35,218 nucleotides of DNA from the NCBI GenBank assembly GCA_046092445.1, contig JBJTDR010000085.1, positions 1 to 35,218 on the forward strand, written 5' to 3'. Below, piece by piece: positions 24,123 through 32,801 of this stretch. The position numbers and the translations under genes are program-made. Source of the stretch: CAIUPE01 sp046092445 (lineage in GTDB: Bacteria > Pseudomonadota > Alphaproteobacteria > Rhizobiales > Beijerinckiaceae). The notes under the pieces were generated by a model. It ran no database searches. It was not told the DNA's origin and saw only the letters and a program-made list of their open reading frames with translations. Position 1 is the stretch's first letter, and each line of letters begins with the position of its first letter.

Positions 24123-24541
24123 CGCTCCTCGTTGATACCAATATTCTGCTGGATGTTTTGGAGGATGATCCTCAATGGGCCGAGTGGTCGGTTTTCCAGC
24201 TAGGGGCGCAGTCGAAGATCCACCAATTAGCGATTAATCCGATTATCTATGCAGAATTATCGCTCGCTTTTTCGACTGTGGAGAAGCTGGATGACACGAT
24301 CACGTCTCTTGATCTGCACGTTTTAGAAATTCCCCGCGCGGCACTTTTTCTGGCCGGGAAGGCGTTTCTTCAGTACCGGCGGCGGGGAGGAACCAAAACC
24401 AATGTGCTTGCAGACTTCTTTATTGGTGCTCACGCCGCTGTTGCGGGGTATCCGTTGCTTACAAGGGACCAAAACAGATACCGAGATTATTTCCCGGCAC
24501 TGAAGCTGATTATGCCGGATAAGTCTCCTTCGATCATTTGA
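24119..24541 (+). CDS. vapC: VapC-type PIN-domain toxin ribonuclease
   Basis: 140 residues forming one PIN domain, a magnesium-dependent endoribonuclease. The four acidic residues expected at the active site are present: Asp6 (LLVDTNILLD), Glu46 (IIYAELSLAF), Asp99 (VLADFFIGAHA) and Asp117 (LLTRDQNRY). VapC toxins cut tRNAs or rRNA to stop growth; the target here is unknown. The GTG start overlaps the antitoxin TGA. The pair sits right after tRNA-His, but I see no repeated tRNA end that would show integration. Confidence 0.92.
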   Translation: MTLLVDTNILLDVLEDDPQWAEWSVFQLGAQSKIHQLAINPIIYAELSLAFSTVEKLDDTITSLDLHVLEIPRAALFLAGKAFLQYRRRGGTKTNVLADFFIGAHAAVAGYPLLTRDQNRYRDYFPALKLIMPDKSPSII

Positions 24542-24649
24542 CCCGTCTGGCAGGAATTTTATACGGATCATTCAAATACGCGCGTGATGAGCCCCTTCCT
24601 TTTGTGACGAAAGCGTTTAGGATTTCGATATTCAAATGCGGGGTAGGTG

Positions 24650-26065
24650 ATGCCGAAATCTGGGCTTGTTAATTCATCAGCGGTTGAGGTTGTCGAGGGA
24701 CTGCGTCGGGGGGACGTATCGCCGCTTGAATGCCTTGATGCGCTGGAAGTGCGGATATCCGAGGTTGACGGGCGGATCAATGCTTTGCCGACCTTGTGCT
24801 TCAAGAGGGCGCGGGCGCATGCGCGGGTCCTGATGCAAAAGCCTGTGGCGGAGCGCGGGGTGCTGGCGGGTCTGCCGGTTCCGATCAAGGATCTGACGGA
24901 TGTCGAGGGCGTAAGATCGACGCATGGTTCGCCGATTTTTGCCAATGCGGTGCCTGAAAAGTCCGATTTGCTCGTGACACGCCTCGAGGCGGAGGGCGGG
25001 GTGATTTATGCGAAATCAAATACGCCGGAATTCGGCGCGGGAGCCAACACGTTCAACGAGGTGTTTGGGTCGACCGTGAACCCGTACAATACCAAGATGT
25101 CGGCGGCGGGATCATCGGGTGGAGCTGCGGCAGCGCTTGCGTCCGGCATGGCGTGGGTCGCGCATGGGTCGGACCTCGGGGGAAGTCTCCGCAATCCGGC
25201 GAGCTTCTGCGGGATTGTGGGATTGCGGCCTTCGCCGGGGCGAGTGGCGTTTTCAAAGGGCGGGCAACTTGATGGGAGCCTCGCAGTCGAGGGGCCGATG
25301 GCGCGAACGGTTGATGATTGTGCTTTGTTGCTCGATGCGATGGCTGGGGACGACTTGCGCGATCCATTGTCGAAGCCGCGACCGACGCATTCTTTCCTTG
25401 TCGCTGCGCGAGCACGGATCAAGCCTTTGCGGGTGGCCTATTCGCCAGACCTCGGGATCACGCCGGTCGATCCGCAGGTCGCGGAGATTACGCGAAGGGC
25501 AGCGCACCGATTTGCGGATGCGGGGGTGATTGTCGAGGAGACGCATCCCGATCTTTCCGACGCTTACGAGATTTTCCAGGTATTGCGCGCGCATTCCTAT
25601 GCGATCGGGATGTCGGGACTGTTACGGGATCATCGGGACAAATTGAAGCCGGAAGTGATCTGGAATACCGAGAAGGGGCTTGCGCAACCGATGGAGATGG
25701 TTGTGAAGGCCGAGCTTGCGCGGACGGCTCTTGCGGCGCGTATGGCTGATTTTTTCGAGAAATATGATGTGCTGCTGTGCCCGGCGACGATTGTGCCGCC
25801 GTTTCCTGTGGGCGAGCGCTATGTGAAGCAGTGCAACGACATTGATTTTGCGACCTATGTCGATTGGCTTCTGATCGTCGCCCCGGCAACGCTCGCGGCA
25901 TGTCCGGCTCTGTCGCTGCCGTGCGGGTTCACGAAAGATGGTTTGCCTGTGGGATTGCAGATGATCGGGGCCTCGAATGGCGATGCGCGGTTGCTCTCTG
26001 CGGCGGGCGTGCTGGAGGATGTGCTCGGGTTGCAGACGGTGCGTCCGGTTGATCCGCGCTCGTGA
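24650..26065 (+). CDS. Amidase-signature family amidase
   Basis: 471 residues with the Ser-cisSer-Lys triad of the amidase signature family: Lys80 (VPIKDL), Ser155 in AGSSGGAAAA and nucleophile Ser179 in DLGGSLRNPA. These enzymes hydrolyse amides to acid and ammonia; the substrate range is wide, and the late-specificity region gives no safe clue. GatA is unlikely because gatC and gatB are absent. The stop lies 15 bases before matB, so the two probably form an operon, which suggests an amide yielding malonate or another acid used by MatB. The codons of both genes favour GCG, CGG and GGG more than those of their neighbours. ATG 24650 is taken over the GTG one codon earlier. Confidence 0.9.
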   Translation: MPKSGLVNSSAVEVVEGLRRGDVSPLECLDALEVRISEVDGRINALPTLCFKRARAHARVLMQKPVAERGVLAGLPVPIKDLTDVEGVRSTHGSPIFANAVPEKSDLLVTRLEAEGGVIYAKSNTPEFGAGANTFNEVFGSTVNPYNTKMSAAGSSGGAAAALASGMAWVAHGSDLGGSLRNPASFCGIVGLRPSPGRVAFSKGGQLDGSLAVEGPMARTVDDCALLLDAMAGDDLRDPLSKPRPTHSFLVAARARIKPLRVAYSPDLGITPVDPQVAEITRRAAHRFADAGVIVEETHPDLSDAYEIFQVLRAHSYAIGMSGLLRDHRDKLKPEVIWNTEKGLAQPMEMVVKAELARTALAARMADFFEKYDVLLCPATIVPPFPVGERYVKQCNDIDFATYVDWLLIVAPATLAACPALSLPCGFTKDGLPVGLQMIGASNGDARLLSAAGVLEDVLGLQTVRPVDPRS

Positions 26066-26080
26066 CTCGAGAGTATTGTG

Positions 26081-27598
26081 ATGGGTAATCATTTTTTCGC
26101 GGCGCTCAGGGCGCGGATGCCGGAGGGTGGGCGGCGCTTTATCGAGACGCCGGACGGCACTGTCCTGACCTATGATGACTTGCTTGCGGGGACGGCGCGG
26201 TATGCGCGGGTTTTGCAGGTGCTCGGTGCAGTTCCGGGAGACCGCATCGCGATCCAGATCGAGAAATCGGCGGATGCTGTGTTTCTGATGTTGGCCTGTA
26301 TCCGGGCGGGGTTTGTGATCTTGCCGCTGAATGCGGCCTATACAGTGCATGAACTTGATTATTTTGTCGGCGACGCGGAGCCTGCCATTCTGGTGTGTGA
26401 CCCGTCACGGGAAGGCCAGCTTCAGGGTATTGCTGCGGGCTATGGTGTCAATGCCGTTGTGACGATGGACCCCACCGGGGCGGGCACTTTGCGGCAGATG
26501 GCGGCGGGACAGGCGACGGATTTCGAGGATGTGGCGCGGGGAAGGGATGATCTTGCGGCGATCCTCTACACGTCGGGGACCACCGGGCGCTCCAAGGGGG
26601 CGATGCTGAGCCATGATAATCTGATGTCGAACGCGCTGACTTTGGTTGATTATTGGCGGTTTACTGGCGAGGATGTGCTGCTGCATGCGCTGCCGATCTA
26701 TCATACGCACGGACTGTTCGTGGCAATCAACACGGTGCTGATGGCGGGGGCTTCGATGCTGCTTCTGCCGAAATTTGTGCCGGATGATGTGATGCGGCTG
26801 ATGCCGCGCGCGACTGTGATGATGGGTGTTCCGACATTTTATACGCGGTTGTTGGGGAATCCTGATTTGGGGCGTATGACGACGGCAGGTATCAGATTGT
26901 TCGTTTCGGGATCGGCACCGCTGCTTGTCGAGACGCATCAGGAATGGTTTGCGCGGACCGGGCGCGCCATTCTTGAGCGCTACGGGATGACGGAAACCAA
27001 TATGAATACGTCTAATCCGTATGATGGGGAGCGGATTGCGGGGACGGTTGGCTTGCCGTTACCAGGCGTGAGCTTGCGTGTCGTTGATGCGGAGACAGGC
27101 GCCCCGCTACCAAAAGATACGATCGGCATGATCGAGGTGAAGGGGCCGAACGTGTTTTCTGGCTATTGGCGGATGCCGGAGAAAACGGCTGCGGAATTCA
27201 AGGCGGACGGGTTTTTCATCACAGGCGATCTCGGGACGATCGATGAGCGCGGCTATGTGCGGATTCTGGGGCGCGGCAAGGATCTGATCATTTCGGGCGG
27301 GTTCAATGTCTATCCGAAAGAAGTCGAGGAATTGATTGATGCGATTGACGGGGTTGTTGAAAGTGCCGTCATCGGGCTACCGCATCGGGATTTTGGCGAG
27401 GGTGTGACGGCAGTGATTGTGCCGGTGACCGGAAAATGCCCGGATGAGGCGGCGATCCTGGCGTTGATCGAAACGAGGCTTGCCAAATTCAAGCAACCCA
27501 AGCGGATTGTTTTCGTTGATGAATTGCCGAGGAATGCGATGGGAAAAGTGCAGAAAAACGCTCTCAGGGATCGTTTCAGGGGACTGTATATGGACTGA
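26081..27598 (+). CDS. matB: Malonyl-CoA synthetase
   Basis: An acyl-adenylate-forming enzyme that makes malonyl-CoA from malonate, CoA and ATP. The 505-residue protein has the P-loop YTSGTTGRSKG (163-173), the MatB-like block HALPIYHTHGLFVAIN, the motif YGMTETNMNTSNPYDG (301-316), GDLGTIDERGYVRILGRGKDLI, and a C-terminal lysine in PRNAMGKVQKNAL. The TNMNTSNPYDGER stretch is typical of rhizobial MatB and not of long-chain acyl-CoA ligases. No matA (decarboxylase) or matC (transporter) is present, so malonate may come from another source, such as the adjacent amidase. ATG 26081 is preferred to GTG one codon before. Confidence 0.9.
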   Translation: MGNHFFAALRARMPEGGRRFIETPDGTVLTYDDLLAGTARYARVLQVLGAVPGDRIAIQIEKSADAVFLMLACIRAGFVILPLNAAYTVHELDYFVGDAEPAILVCDPSREGQLQGIAAGYGVNAVVTMDPTGAGTLRQMAAGQATDFEDVARGRDDLAAILYTSGTTGRSKGAMLSHDNLMSNALTLVDYWRFTGEDVLLHALPIYHTHGLFVAINTVLMAGASMLLLPKFVPDDVMRLMPRATVMMGVPTFYTRLLGNPDLGRMTTAGIRLFVSGSAPLLVETHQEWFARTGRAILERYGMTETNMNTSNPYDGERIAGTVGLPLPGVSLRVVDAETGAPLPKDTIGMIEVKGPNVFSGYWRMPEKTAAEFKADGFFITGDLGTIDERGYVRILGRGKDLIISGGFNVYPKEVEELIDAIDGVVESAVIGLPHRDFGEGVTAVIVPVTGKCPDEAAILALIETRLAKFKQPKRIVFVDELPRNAMGKVQKNALRDRFRGLYMD

Positions 27599-27788
27599 TG
27601 ATAGGTGTCGGATTTTGACGTGAGTGATTGTCGTAAATTGAACATTTAACAAGCAAAAAAATTTCTTCCCAGTGAACGCTGGCGAAAAGCAGATAGTATA
27701 AGTCGTAATCGGAATTGATGAACTCGTGGCAAGGGATAAATCTGCTCGCATTAGTATCTTGTTTTCACACGTCTTGGAAGGCAACGGC

Positions 27789-29465
27789 ATGAAAAGCGAC
27801 ATCGAAATTGCGCGCGAGGGAACACTTCGTCCCATTCAGGAAATTGCAGACAAACTTGCGATCCCAGCAAGTTCTGTCCAGCCTTATGGTCGTGGCATCG
27901 CCAAGATAGATCTCGATTACATTGCGTCTCTCGAAAAGAAGAAGGACGGCAAGCTGATCCTTGTAACGGCGATCAACCCGACGCCTGCAGGTGAAGGCAA
28001 GACGACAACGACAGTTGGTTTGGGCGATGGCCTGAACCGGATCGGCAAGAAGGCGGCAATCTGCCTTCGCGAGCCGTCACTCGGCCCGTGCTTCGGCGTC
28101 AAGGGTGGTGCGGCTGGTGGTGGTTATGCGCAGATTATCCCGATGGAGCAGATCAATCTGCATTTCACGGGCGATTTCCACGCGATCACCTCAGCGCATA
28201 ATCTCGTCAACGCCATGTTGGATAACCATATTTATTGGGGTAACGAGCTGAACATCGATGCACGTCGCGTTGCATGGCGCCGCGTGATCGACATGAACGA
28301 CCGCTCGCTGCGTTCGATTGTTTCGTCGCTGGGCGGTGTTTCGAATGGTTTCCCGCGCGAAGACGGCTTCGACATTACGGTTGCCTCCGAAGTGATGGCG
28401 GTGTTCTGTCTTGCGCGTGATATCAAGGATCTAGAAGAGCGGCTCGGCAGCATGGTTGTCGGCTACACGCGCGACAAGAAGGCGATTACCGCGAAGGATC
28501 TGAAGGCCTCCGGTGCGATGACGGTTCTGCTCAAGGACGCCATCCAGCCAAACCTTGTGCAGACGCTCGAAGGTAACCCGGCCTTTGTGCATGGCGGTCC
28601 GTTCGCCAATATCGCGCATGGCTGCAACTCGGTGATCGCGACACGCACGGCATTGAAGCTGGCGGATTATGTTGTGACGGAAGCCGGGTTCGGCGCTGAT
28701 CTCGGTGCGGAAAAGTTCTTCGATATCAAGTGCCGCAAGGCGGGTCTGGCGCCAGATGCTTGCGTGATTGTGGCCACAGTCCGCGCGCTGAAGATGCATG
28801 GCGGTCTGACGAAGGACCAATTGGGCACGGAAAACATCGAAGGTTTGCGAAAGGGTCTCGTGAACCTCGGACGTCACATTGAAAATGTTCGGAAGTTCGG
28901 TGTCGAGCCTGTCGTCGGCATCAATAATTTCACGTCTGATACGGCAGCAGAACATCAGCTGATCATCGACTTCTGCAAAAAAGAATACGGCGTCGACGCC
29001 GTGATCTGCCAGCATTGGGCCAAGGGTTCTGCAGGTATCGAAGAGCTTGCGCACAAGGTTGTTGCGGTTGCTGAAGCTCCGCGCAGGGCTCCCTTCGCTC
29101 CGATCTACAAGGACGAGATGCCATTGGTCGAGAAGATGCGGACGATTGTTCGTGAACTGTATCGTGCGACCGATATCGTCATGGATGCGAAGGTCAAGGG
29201 ACAGTTTGACGAGTTGGAAAAGGCCGGGTACGGCCATTTGCCGGTTTGTGTTGCAAAGACGCAATACACATTCTCGACTGATCCGAACCAGCGTGGCGCG
29301 CCAACGGGACATACGATTCCTGTCCGGGAATTGCGCCTCTCGGCCGGTGCAGGCTTCATCGTTGTGATCTGTGGTGAAGTGATGACGATGCCCGGGCTAC
29401 CAAAAGTCCCATCGGCTGAAAAGATCTTTATCGGCGCGACGGGCAACATTGAAGGTCTGTTCTGA
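27789..29465 (+). CDS. fhs: Formate--tetrahydrofolate ligase
   Basis: Joins formate to tetrahydrofolate with ATP, giving 10-formyl-THF for purine and C1 metabolism. The 558-residue length is standard. The ATP loop is TPAGEGKTTTTVGLGDGL (from residue 65), followed by REPSLGPCFGVKGGAAGGG and GDFHAITSAHNL, and later MPGLPKVPSAE and IGATGNIEGLF at the end. The ATG at 27789 has GGAAGG eight bases upstream and gives the usual MKSDIEIAR start; the frame opens at 27726 but that extension lacks family sequence. It is a single gene, with 190 bases before it and 238 after it. Confidence 0.97.
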   Translation: MKSDIEIAREGTLRPIQEIADKLAIPASSVQPYGRGIAKIDLDYIASLEKKKDGKLILVTAINPTPAGEGKTTTTVGLGDGLNRIGKKAAICLREPSLGPCFGVKGGAAGGGYAQIIPMEQINLHFTGDFHAITSAHNLVNAMLDNHIYWGNELNIDARRVAWRRVIDMNDRSLRSIVSSLGGVSNGFPREDGFDITVASEVMAVFCLARDIKDLEERLGSMVVGYTRDKKAITAKDLKASGAMTVLLKDAIQPNLVQTLEGNPAFVHGGPFANIAHGCNSVIATRTALKLADYVVTEAGFGADLGAEKFFDIKCRKAGLAPDACVIVATVRALKMHGGLTKDQLGTENIEGLRKGLVNLGRHIENVRKFGVEPVVGINNFTSDTAAEHQLIIDFCKKEYGVDAVICQHWAKGSAGIEELAHKVVAVAEAPRRAPFAPIYKDEMPLVEKMRTIVRELYRATDIVMDAKVKGQFDELEKAGYGHLPVCVAKTQYTFSTDPNQRGAPTGHTIPVRELRLSAGAGFIVVICGEVMTMPGLPKVPSAEKIFIGATGNIEGLF

Positions 29466-29514
29466 TCAATTTGCTGTGAATTCTGATGATTTCCTCAATT
29501 ATTCCAAGGCGGGA

Positions 29515-29526
29515 TATCACGTGATA
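29515..29526. promoter_or_regulatory. 12-bp palindrome upstream of the permease gene
   Basis: TATCACGTGATA is perfectly self-complementary and is flanked by GGGA and CCC, so the dyad nearly extends to 19 bases. Its place, 178 bases before the permease start and 50 after fhs, fits either an operator or the base of a terminator; no T-run follows. Confidence 0.4.
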
Positions 29527-29703
29527 CCCAGTCTATCTCTCGATTACAGCAACGACTGTGTCCGAACATTGACCATTTGGGCAAATCAGGTTTACTTTCG
29601 TGTTGGAAAAGCTGTTTTTTGAATTTGGCGGCCAACAGCAATTTTTCCTAAATTCCGGGGAGTAATCCAGACGGATGATTAAAAACAAGAAGGGGATCAA
29701 GCG

Positions 29704-31254
29704 ATGTCTAATGCGGATTATGGTGAGAAGGACAAGAAAGAGGATCTAAAAGTTCTTCATTCGATGGGATATGCGCAGGAGCTCGAGCGAAGCATGGGAA
29801 GCTTCTCGAATTTTGCAATCTCGTTCTCTATCATTTGCATTTTGTCGGGAGGGATAAATTCGCTTGGGCAGGCGACAGCAGGGGCAGGCGGTGCCGCAAT
29901 AGGAATTGGCTGGCCTGTCGGTTGCATTCTTTCCGGACTGTTTGCGCTTGCGCTGGCTCAGATCAGTTCGGCCTATCCGACCGCTGGTGGTTTGTATCAC
30001 TGGGGCTCAATCCTGGGTAACCGTTTCACCGGCTGGATGTCAGCCTGGTTGAACCTTCTCGGCTTAATCACGGTCCTCGGCGCTATCAACGTCGGGACAT
30101 TCTATTTCTTCTTCGGTGCGTTCGGTGCGATGTTCGGTATTGAGGACACGCTTCAGCACCGCGTGATTTTTGTCGCTGTAATTACCGCCCTTCAGGCAGT
30201 GATCAATCATGTCGGCATCCGTTTAACCGCAAAATTGACCGACTTCTCCGGTTATCTGATCCTGATCACGGCTGTCGCTTTGACAGTTGTTTGTGTAATC
30301 TCGGCGCCAGCTCTCGATTTCTCTCGGTTGTATACGTTTGCTAACTACACCGGCACAGAGGGCGCGAGTGGCGTCTGGCCGATAGCCGTTAGCGGGTTGA
30401 TGGCCTTCGTACTTGGTCTTTTGCTGCCAGTATACACGATCACCGGCTATGACGCATCCGCGCATACGGCCGAGGAGACCAGGGTTGCAGCGACGTCTGT
30501 TCCCCGTGGCATGGTCAATGCTGTCATCTACTCCGGCCTTTTCGGATGGGTGATGCTGTGTGCGTTTGTCCTGATGATCCCGAATATGGATGACGCGGCC
30601 AAGCAGGGCTGGAATGTGTTTTTCTGGGCGATGGACGCTCAGGTAAACCCAACCGTCAAAATGCTGCTTTATGTCGCGATATTCATTGCACAACTGCTTT
30701 GTGGCCTTGCGACAGTAACATCGGCATCTCGAATGCTGTTTGCGTTTGCTCGTGATGGTGGCCTCCCACGGGGCTTGAGCAAAGTGAGCCCGAAATATCG
30801 GACACCTGTCGCGTCAATCTGGCTAGCGTCAATCCTTGCAGTATTGTTCGTATGGCTAACGTCTGCCATCACAATTGCCGGAACGCCGGCGTACTCGATT
30901 GTTGTCTCGTGCACGGTGATATTCCTGTTTCTTTCCTTCGCATTGCCAATTGCCCTCGGCATCATTGCTTATGGAACAGCGAAATGGCCCAAGCCCGGTC
31001 CATGGAGCATTGGCGGAGGAACATTCAAGCTTGTTGGTGTTCTCTCACTTGTTGCAATGGCCATCATCTTCTATGCCGGCATTCAGCCGCCAAATGACTG
31101 GGCGCTGGAGATAACCGTCGGGTTCATTGTTCTTATGGTCGTTATTTGGGGTCTCTTCGAAAATCGTCGTTTCCAAGGCCCACCGATTGGCGACATGATT
31201 GCCAAGCGGCAGGCTGCGATCCGAGAAGCAGAAGCCGCAGTCGGCGAAAACTGA
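29704..31254 (+). CDS. APC-superfamily amino acid/amine permease (ACT family, GABA/choline-like)
   Basis: 516 residues with about twelve hydrophobic segments. The N-terminal block MGYAQELERSMGSFSNFAIS and the following TAGGLYHWGS and GWMSAWLNLLG are typical of the amino acid-choline transporter family, which moves GABA, choline, ethanolamine and related amines. AHTAEETRVAATSVPRGM in the middle is also a family hallmark. The exact substrate is not known. AAGGGG lies eight bases before the ATG. It heads the set of genes for a glutamine-synthetase-like enzyme and two dehydrogenases, so it is the likely importer for their substrate. Confidence 0.88.
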   Translation: MSNADYGEKDKKEDLKVLHSMGYAQELERSMGSFSNFAISFSIICILSGGINSLGQATAGAGGAAIGIGWPVGCILSGLFALALAQISSAYPTAGGLYHWGSILGNRFTGWMSAWLNLLGLITVLGAINVGTFYFFFGAFGAMFGIEDTLQHRVIFVAVITALQAVINHVGIRLTAKLTDFSGYLILITAVALTVVCVISAPALDFSRLYTFANYTGTEGASGVWPIAVSGLMAFVLGLLLPVYTITGYDASAHTAEETRVAATSVPRGMVNAVIYSGLFGWVMLCAFVLMIPNMDDAAKQGWNVFFWAMDAQVNPTVKMLLYVAIFIAQLLCGLATVTSASRMLFAFARDGGLPRGLSKVSPKYRTPVASIWLASILAVLFVWLTSAITIAGTPAYSIVVSCTVIFLFLSFALPIALGIIAYGTAKWPKPGPWSIGGGTFKLVGVLSLVAMAIIFYAGIQPPNDWALEITVGFIVLMVVIWGLFENRRFQGPPIGDMIAKRQAAIREAEAAVGEN

Positions 31255-31282
31255 GCCAGGGCGAAGCAGCACAATATCAGTA

Positions 31283-31306
31283 ACCGCGGGCGGTGACGCC
31301 CGCGGT
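31283..31306 (+). repeat. Very stable hairpin between permease and synthetase genes
   Basis: ACCGCGGGCG pairs over 10 bp with CGCCCGCGGT around the loop GTGA, a GNRA-type tetraloop. No T-run follows. It may protect the permease mRNA from 3' decay or tune the level of the next gene. Confidence 0.65.
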
Positions 31307-31332
31307 GCTTGCTTCAGACGGGGGTAATGATC

Positions 31333-32706
31333 ATGAGCACATCACCGCGTATAACATCCGCTGCTGAAGCTCTGGCCTATGTCAGAAAGAAGGACTTACC
31401 TTATGTGCGGGTGGGTTTGTTCGATATTGATGGTGTGTTTCGCGGAAAATATATAAACCGTGACAAGTTCGAGAGCGCCCTTGAGAAAGGGTTGGGCTTT
31501 TGTGACGTGGTTGTAGGCTGGGATTCGAATGACCAGCTTTATGATAACGCCAAGGTAACCGGTTGGCATACGGGTTATCCCGACGCAACCGTCCGCCTAG
31601 TGCCGGATACGATGCGTGTGATCCCTCTCGAGGATGATCTGCCGCTATTCATTTGCGAATTTGACGGGAAGTGGGAAGAGGTTTGCCCGCGCGGTACGCT
31701 AAAGCGCGTTCTCACGAAGGCGGCAGATATGGGCTTCAAGGTGAGTGCCGCTGCAGAATTCGAGTTTTTTCTGTTCGAGGAAACGCCGCATTCGGTGCGC
31801 GAAAAGAATTACAAGAATTTGAAAAATATCACGCCCGGGTTTTTCGGCTATTCAATGCTGAGAAGTTCTGTGCATGCTGATTTCTATAGGGATTTGCTTG
31901 ATCTTGGACGGAAGATGGGCTTCGAGATTGAGGGGTTGCATACGGAAACCGGACCGGGTGTTCTAGAGGCGGCTATCAAGGTAGACGAGGCGATGGCTGC
32001 CGCTGACAAGGCCGCGCTGTTCAAGACCTACACGAAAGTTCTGGCGCAAAAGCGGGGCTGGATGGCTTCGTTCATGGCAAAATCATCGCATGATTGGCCC
32101 GGACAATCCGGACATTTGCACACGTCTTTGCAAGACAAAAAAACCGGGAAGGGCGTGTTTTATGACAAGTCCAAGCCCTATTCGATGTCCGACATAATGC
32201 GCTGGTACCTCGGCGGGCAGCAGCAATTAATGCCGGAATTGCTTGCGATGGTTGCCTGCACGGTGAACAGCTATACGCGATTGATCCCAGGATTTTGGGC
32301 GCCGACGGATTCGGCGTGGGCGGTGGATAATCGTACGACGGCGCTGCGTGTGATCGAGGGGTCGGAGAAATCGCAACGGATCGAGTATCGGGTAGCGGCT
32401 GCTGATATCAACCCTTACCTCGCACTTGCCGCTGCGATTGGTTCCGGTCTTTGGGGGATTGAGAACAAGATCGAGCCGGGTGCACCAATGACCGGCAATG
32501 CCTATGATGTGAAGCTGCCGAAGAGCCGTGCTTTGCCGCGGACCTTATGGGAAGCGGCGCAACGGTTAAAGGGTTCAAAGCCCGGGCGGGCCCTGTTTGG
32601 CGATGCTTTTGTCGAGCATTATGCGGCCTCGCGCGAGTGGGAAGAGCGGGAATTCCGGCGTGCGATTACGGACTGGGAACTGGCCCGGTATTTTGAAATC
32701 ATCTGA
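31333..32706 (+). CDS. Glutamine-synthetase-like gamma-glutamyl-amine ligase (PuuA type)
   Basis: 457 residues with the glutamine-synthetase fold but not GlnA: it begins with a rhizobial PuuA/GlnT-like N-terminus (YVRVGLFDIDGVFRGKYI), has AAEFEFFLFEE with metal-binding acids, GQSGHLHTSLQD, and RIEYRVAAADINPYLALAAAI. The family joins glutamate to amines (putrescine, ethanolamine, isopropylamine) with ATP. Which amine is used here cannot be read from the sequence; the alcohol dehydrogenase in the cluster points toward an amino alcohol. ATG 31333 has GGGGG eight bases upstream; ATG 31327 is too close to it. The gene continues the permease operon after 78 bases. Confidence 0.85.
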   Translation: MSTSPRITSAAEALAYVRKKDLPYVRVGLFDIDGVFRGKYINRDKFESALEKGLGFCDVVVGWDSNDQLYDNAKVTGWHTGYPDATVRLVPDTMRVIPLEDDLPLFICEFDGKWEEVCPRGTLKRVLTKAADMGFKVSAAAEFEFFLFEETPHSVREKNYKNLKNITPGFFGYSMLRSSVHADFYRDLLDLGRKMGFEIEGLHTETGPGVLEAAIKVDEAMAAADKAALFKTYTKVLAQKRGWMASFMAKSSHDWPGQSGHLHTSLQDKKTGKGVFYDKSKPYSMSDIMRWYLGGQQQLMPELLAMVACTVNSYTRLIPGFWAPTDSAWAVDNRTTALRVIEGSEKSQRIEYRVAAADINPYLALAAAIGSGLWGIENKIEPGAPMTGNAYDVKLPKSRALPRTLWEAAQRLKGSKPGRALFGDAFVEHYAASREWEEREFRRAITDWELARYFEII

Positions 32707-32711
32707 GCTGT

Positions 32712-32767
32712 GCGAGTAGAGAGTAGCGAATGGCGAATATTCGCTACTCATCATTCGCTATTCACCT
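32712..32767. repeat. Palindromic array of heptads between synthetase and aldehyde dehydrogenase genes
   Basis: Eight heptads run in series: GCGAGTA, GAGAGTA, GCGAATG, GCGAATA, TTCGCTA, CTCATCA, TTCGCTA, TTCACCT. The first four are related to each other and the last four approximate their reverse complement, so the block folds on itself. The core stem GAGTAGCGAAT (32721-32731) pairs exactly with ATTCGCTACTC (32739-32749). It resembles a mobile intergenic palindrome. Confidence 0.65.
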
Positions 32768-32801
32768 CTAAAACCACTTTCACAAACAGGCCAACCTTCC
32801 C

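Noticed and set aside
28431..29312. Minus-strand open frame of 293 codons
   Set aside because: It lies entirely opposite fhs and its translation looks like a shadow of that gene.
29625..29640. Sigma-54-like TGGC and GC elements before the permease gene
   Set aside because: The spacing between the GG and GC pairs is one base short of the strict sigma-54 requirement.
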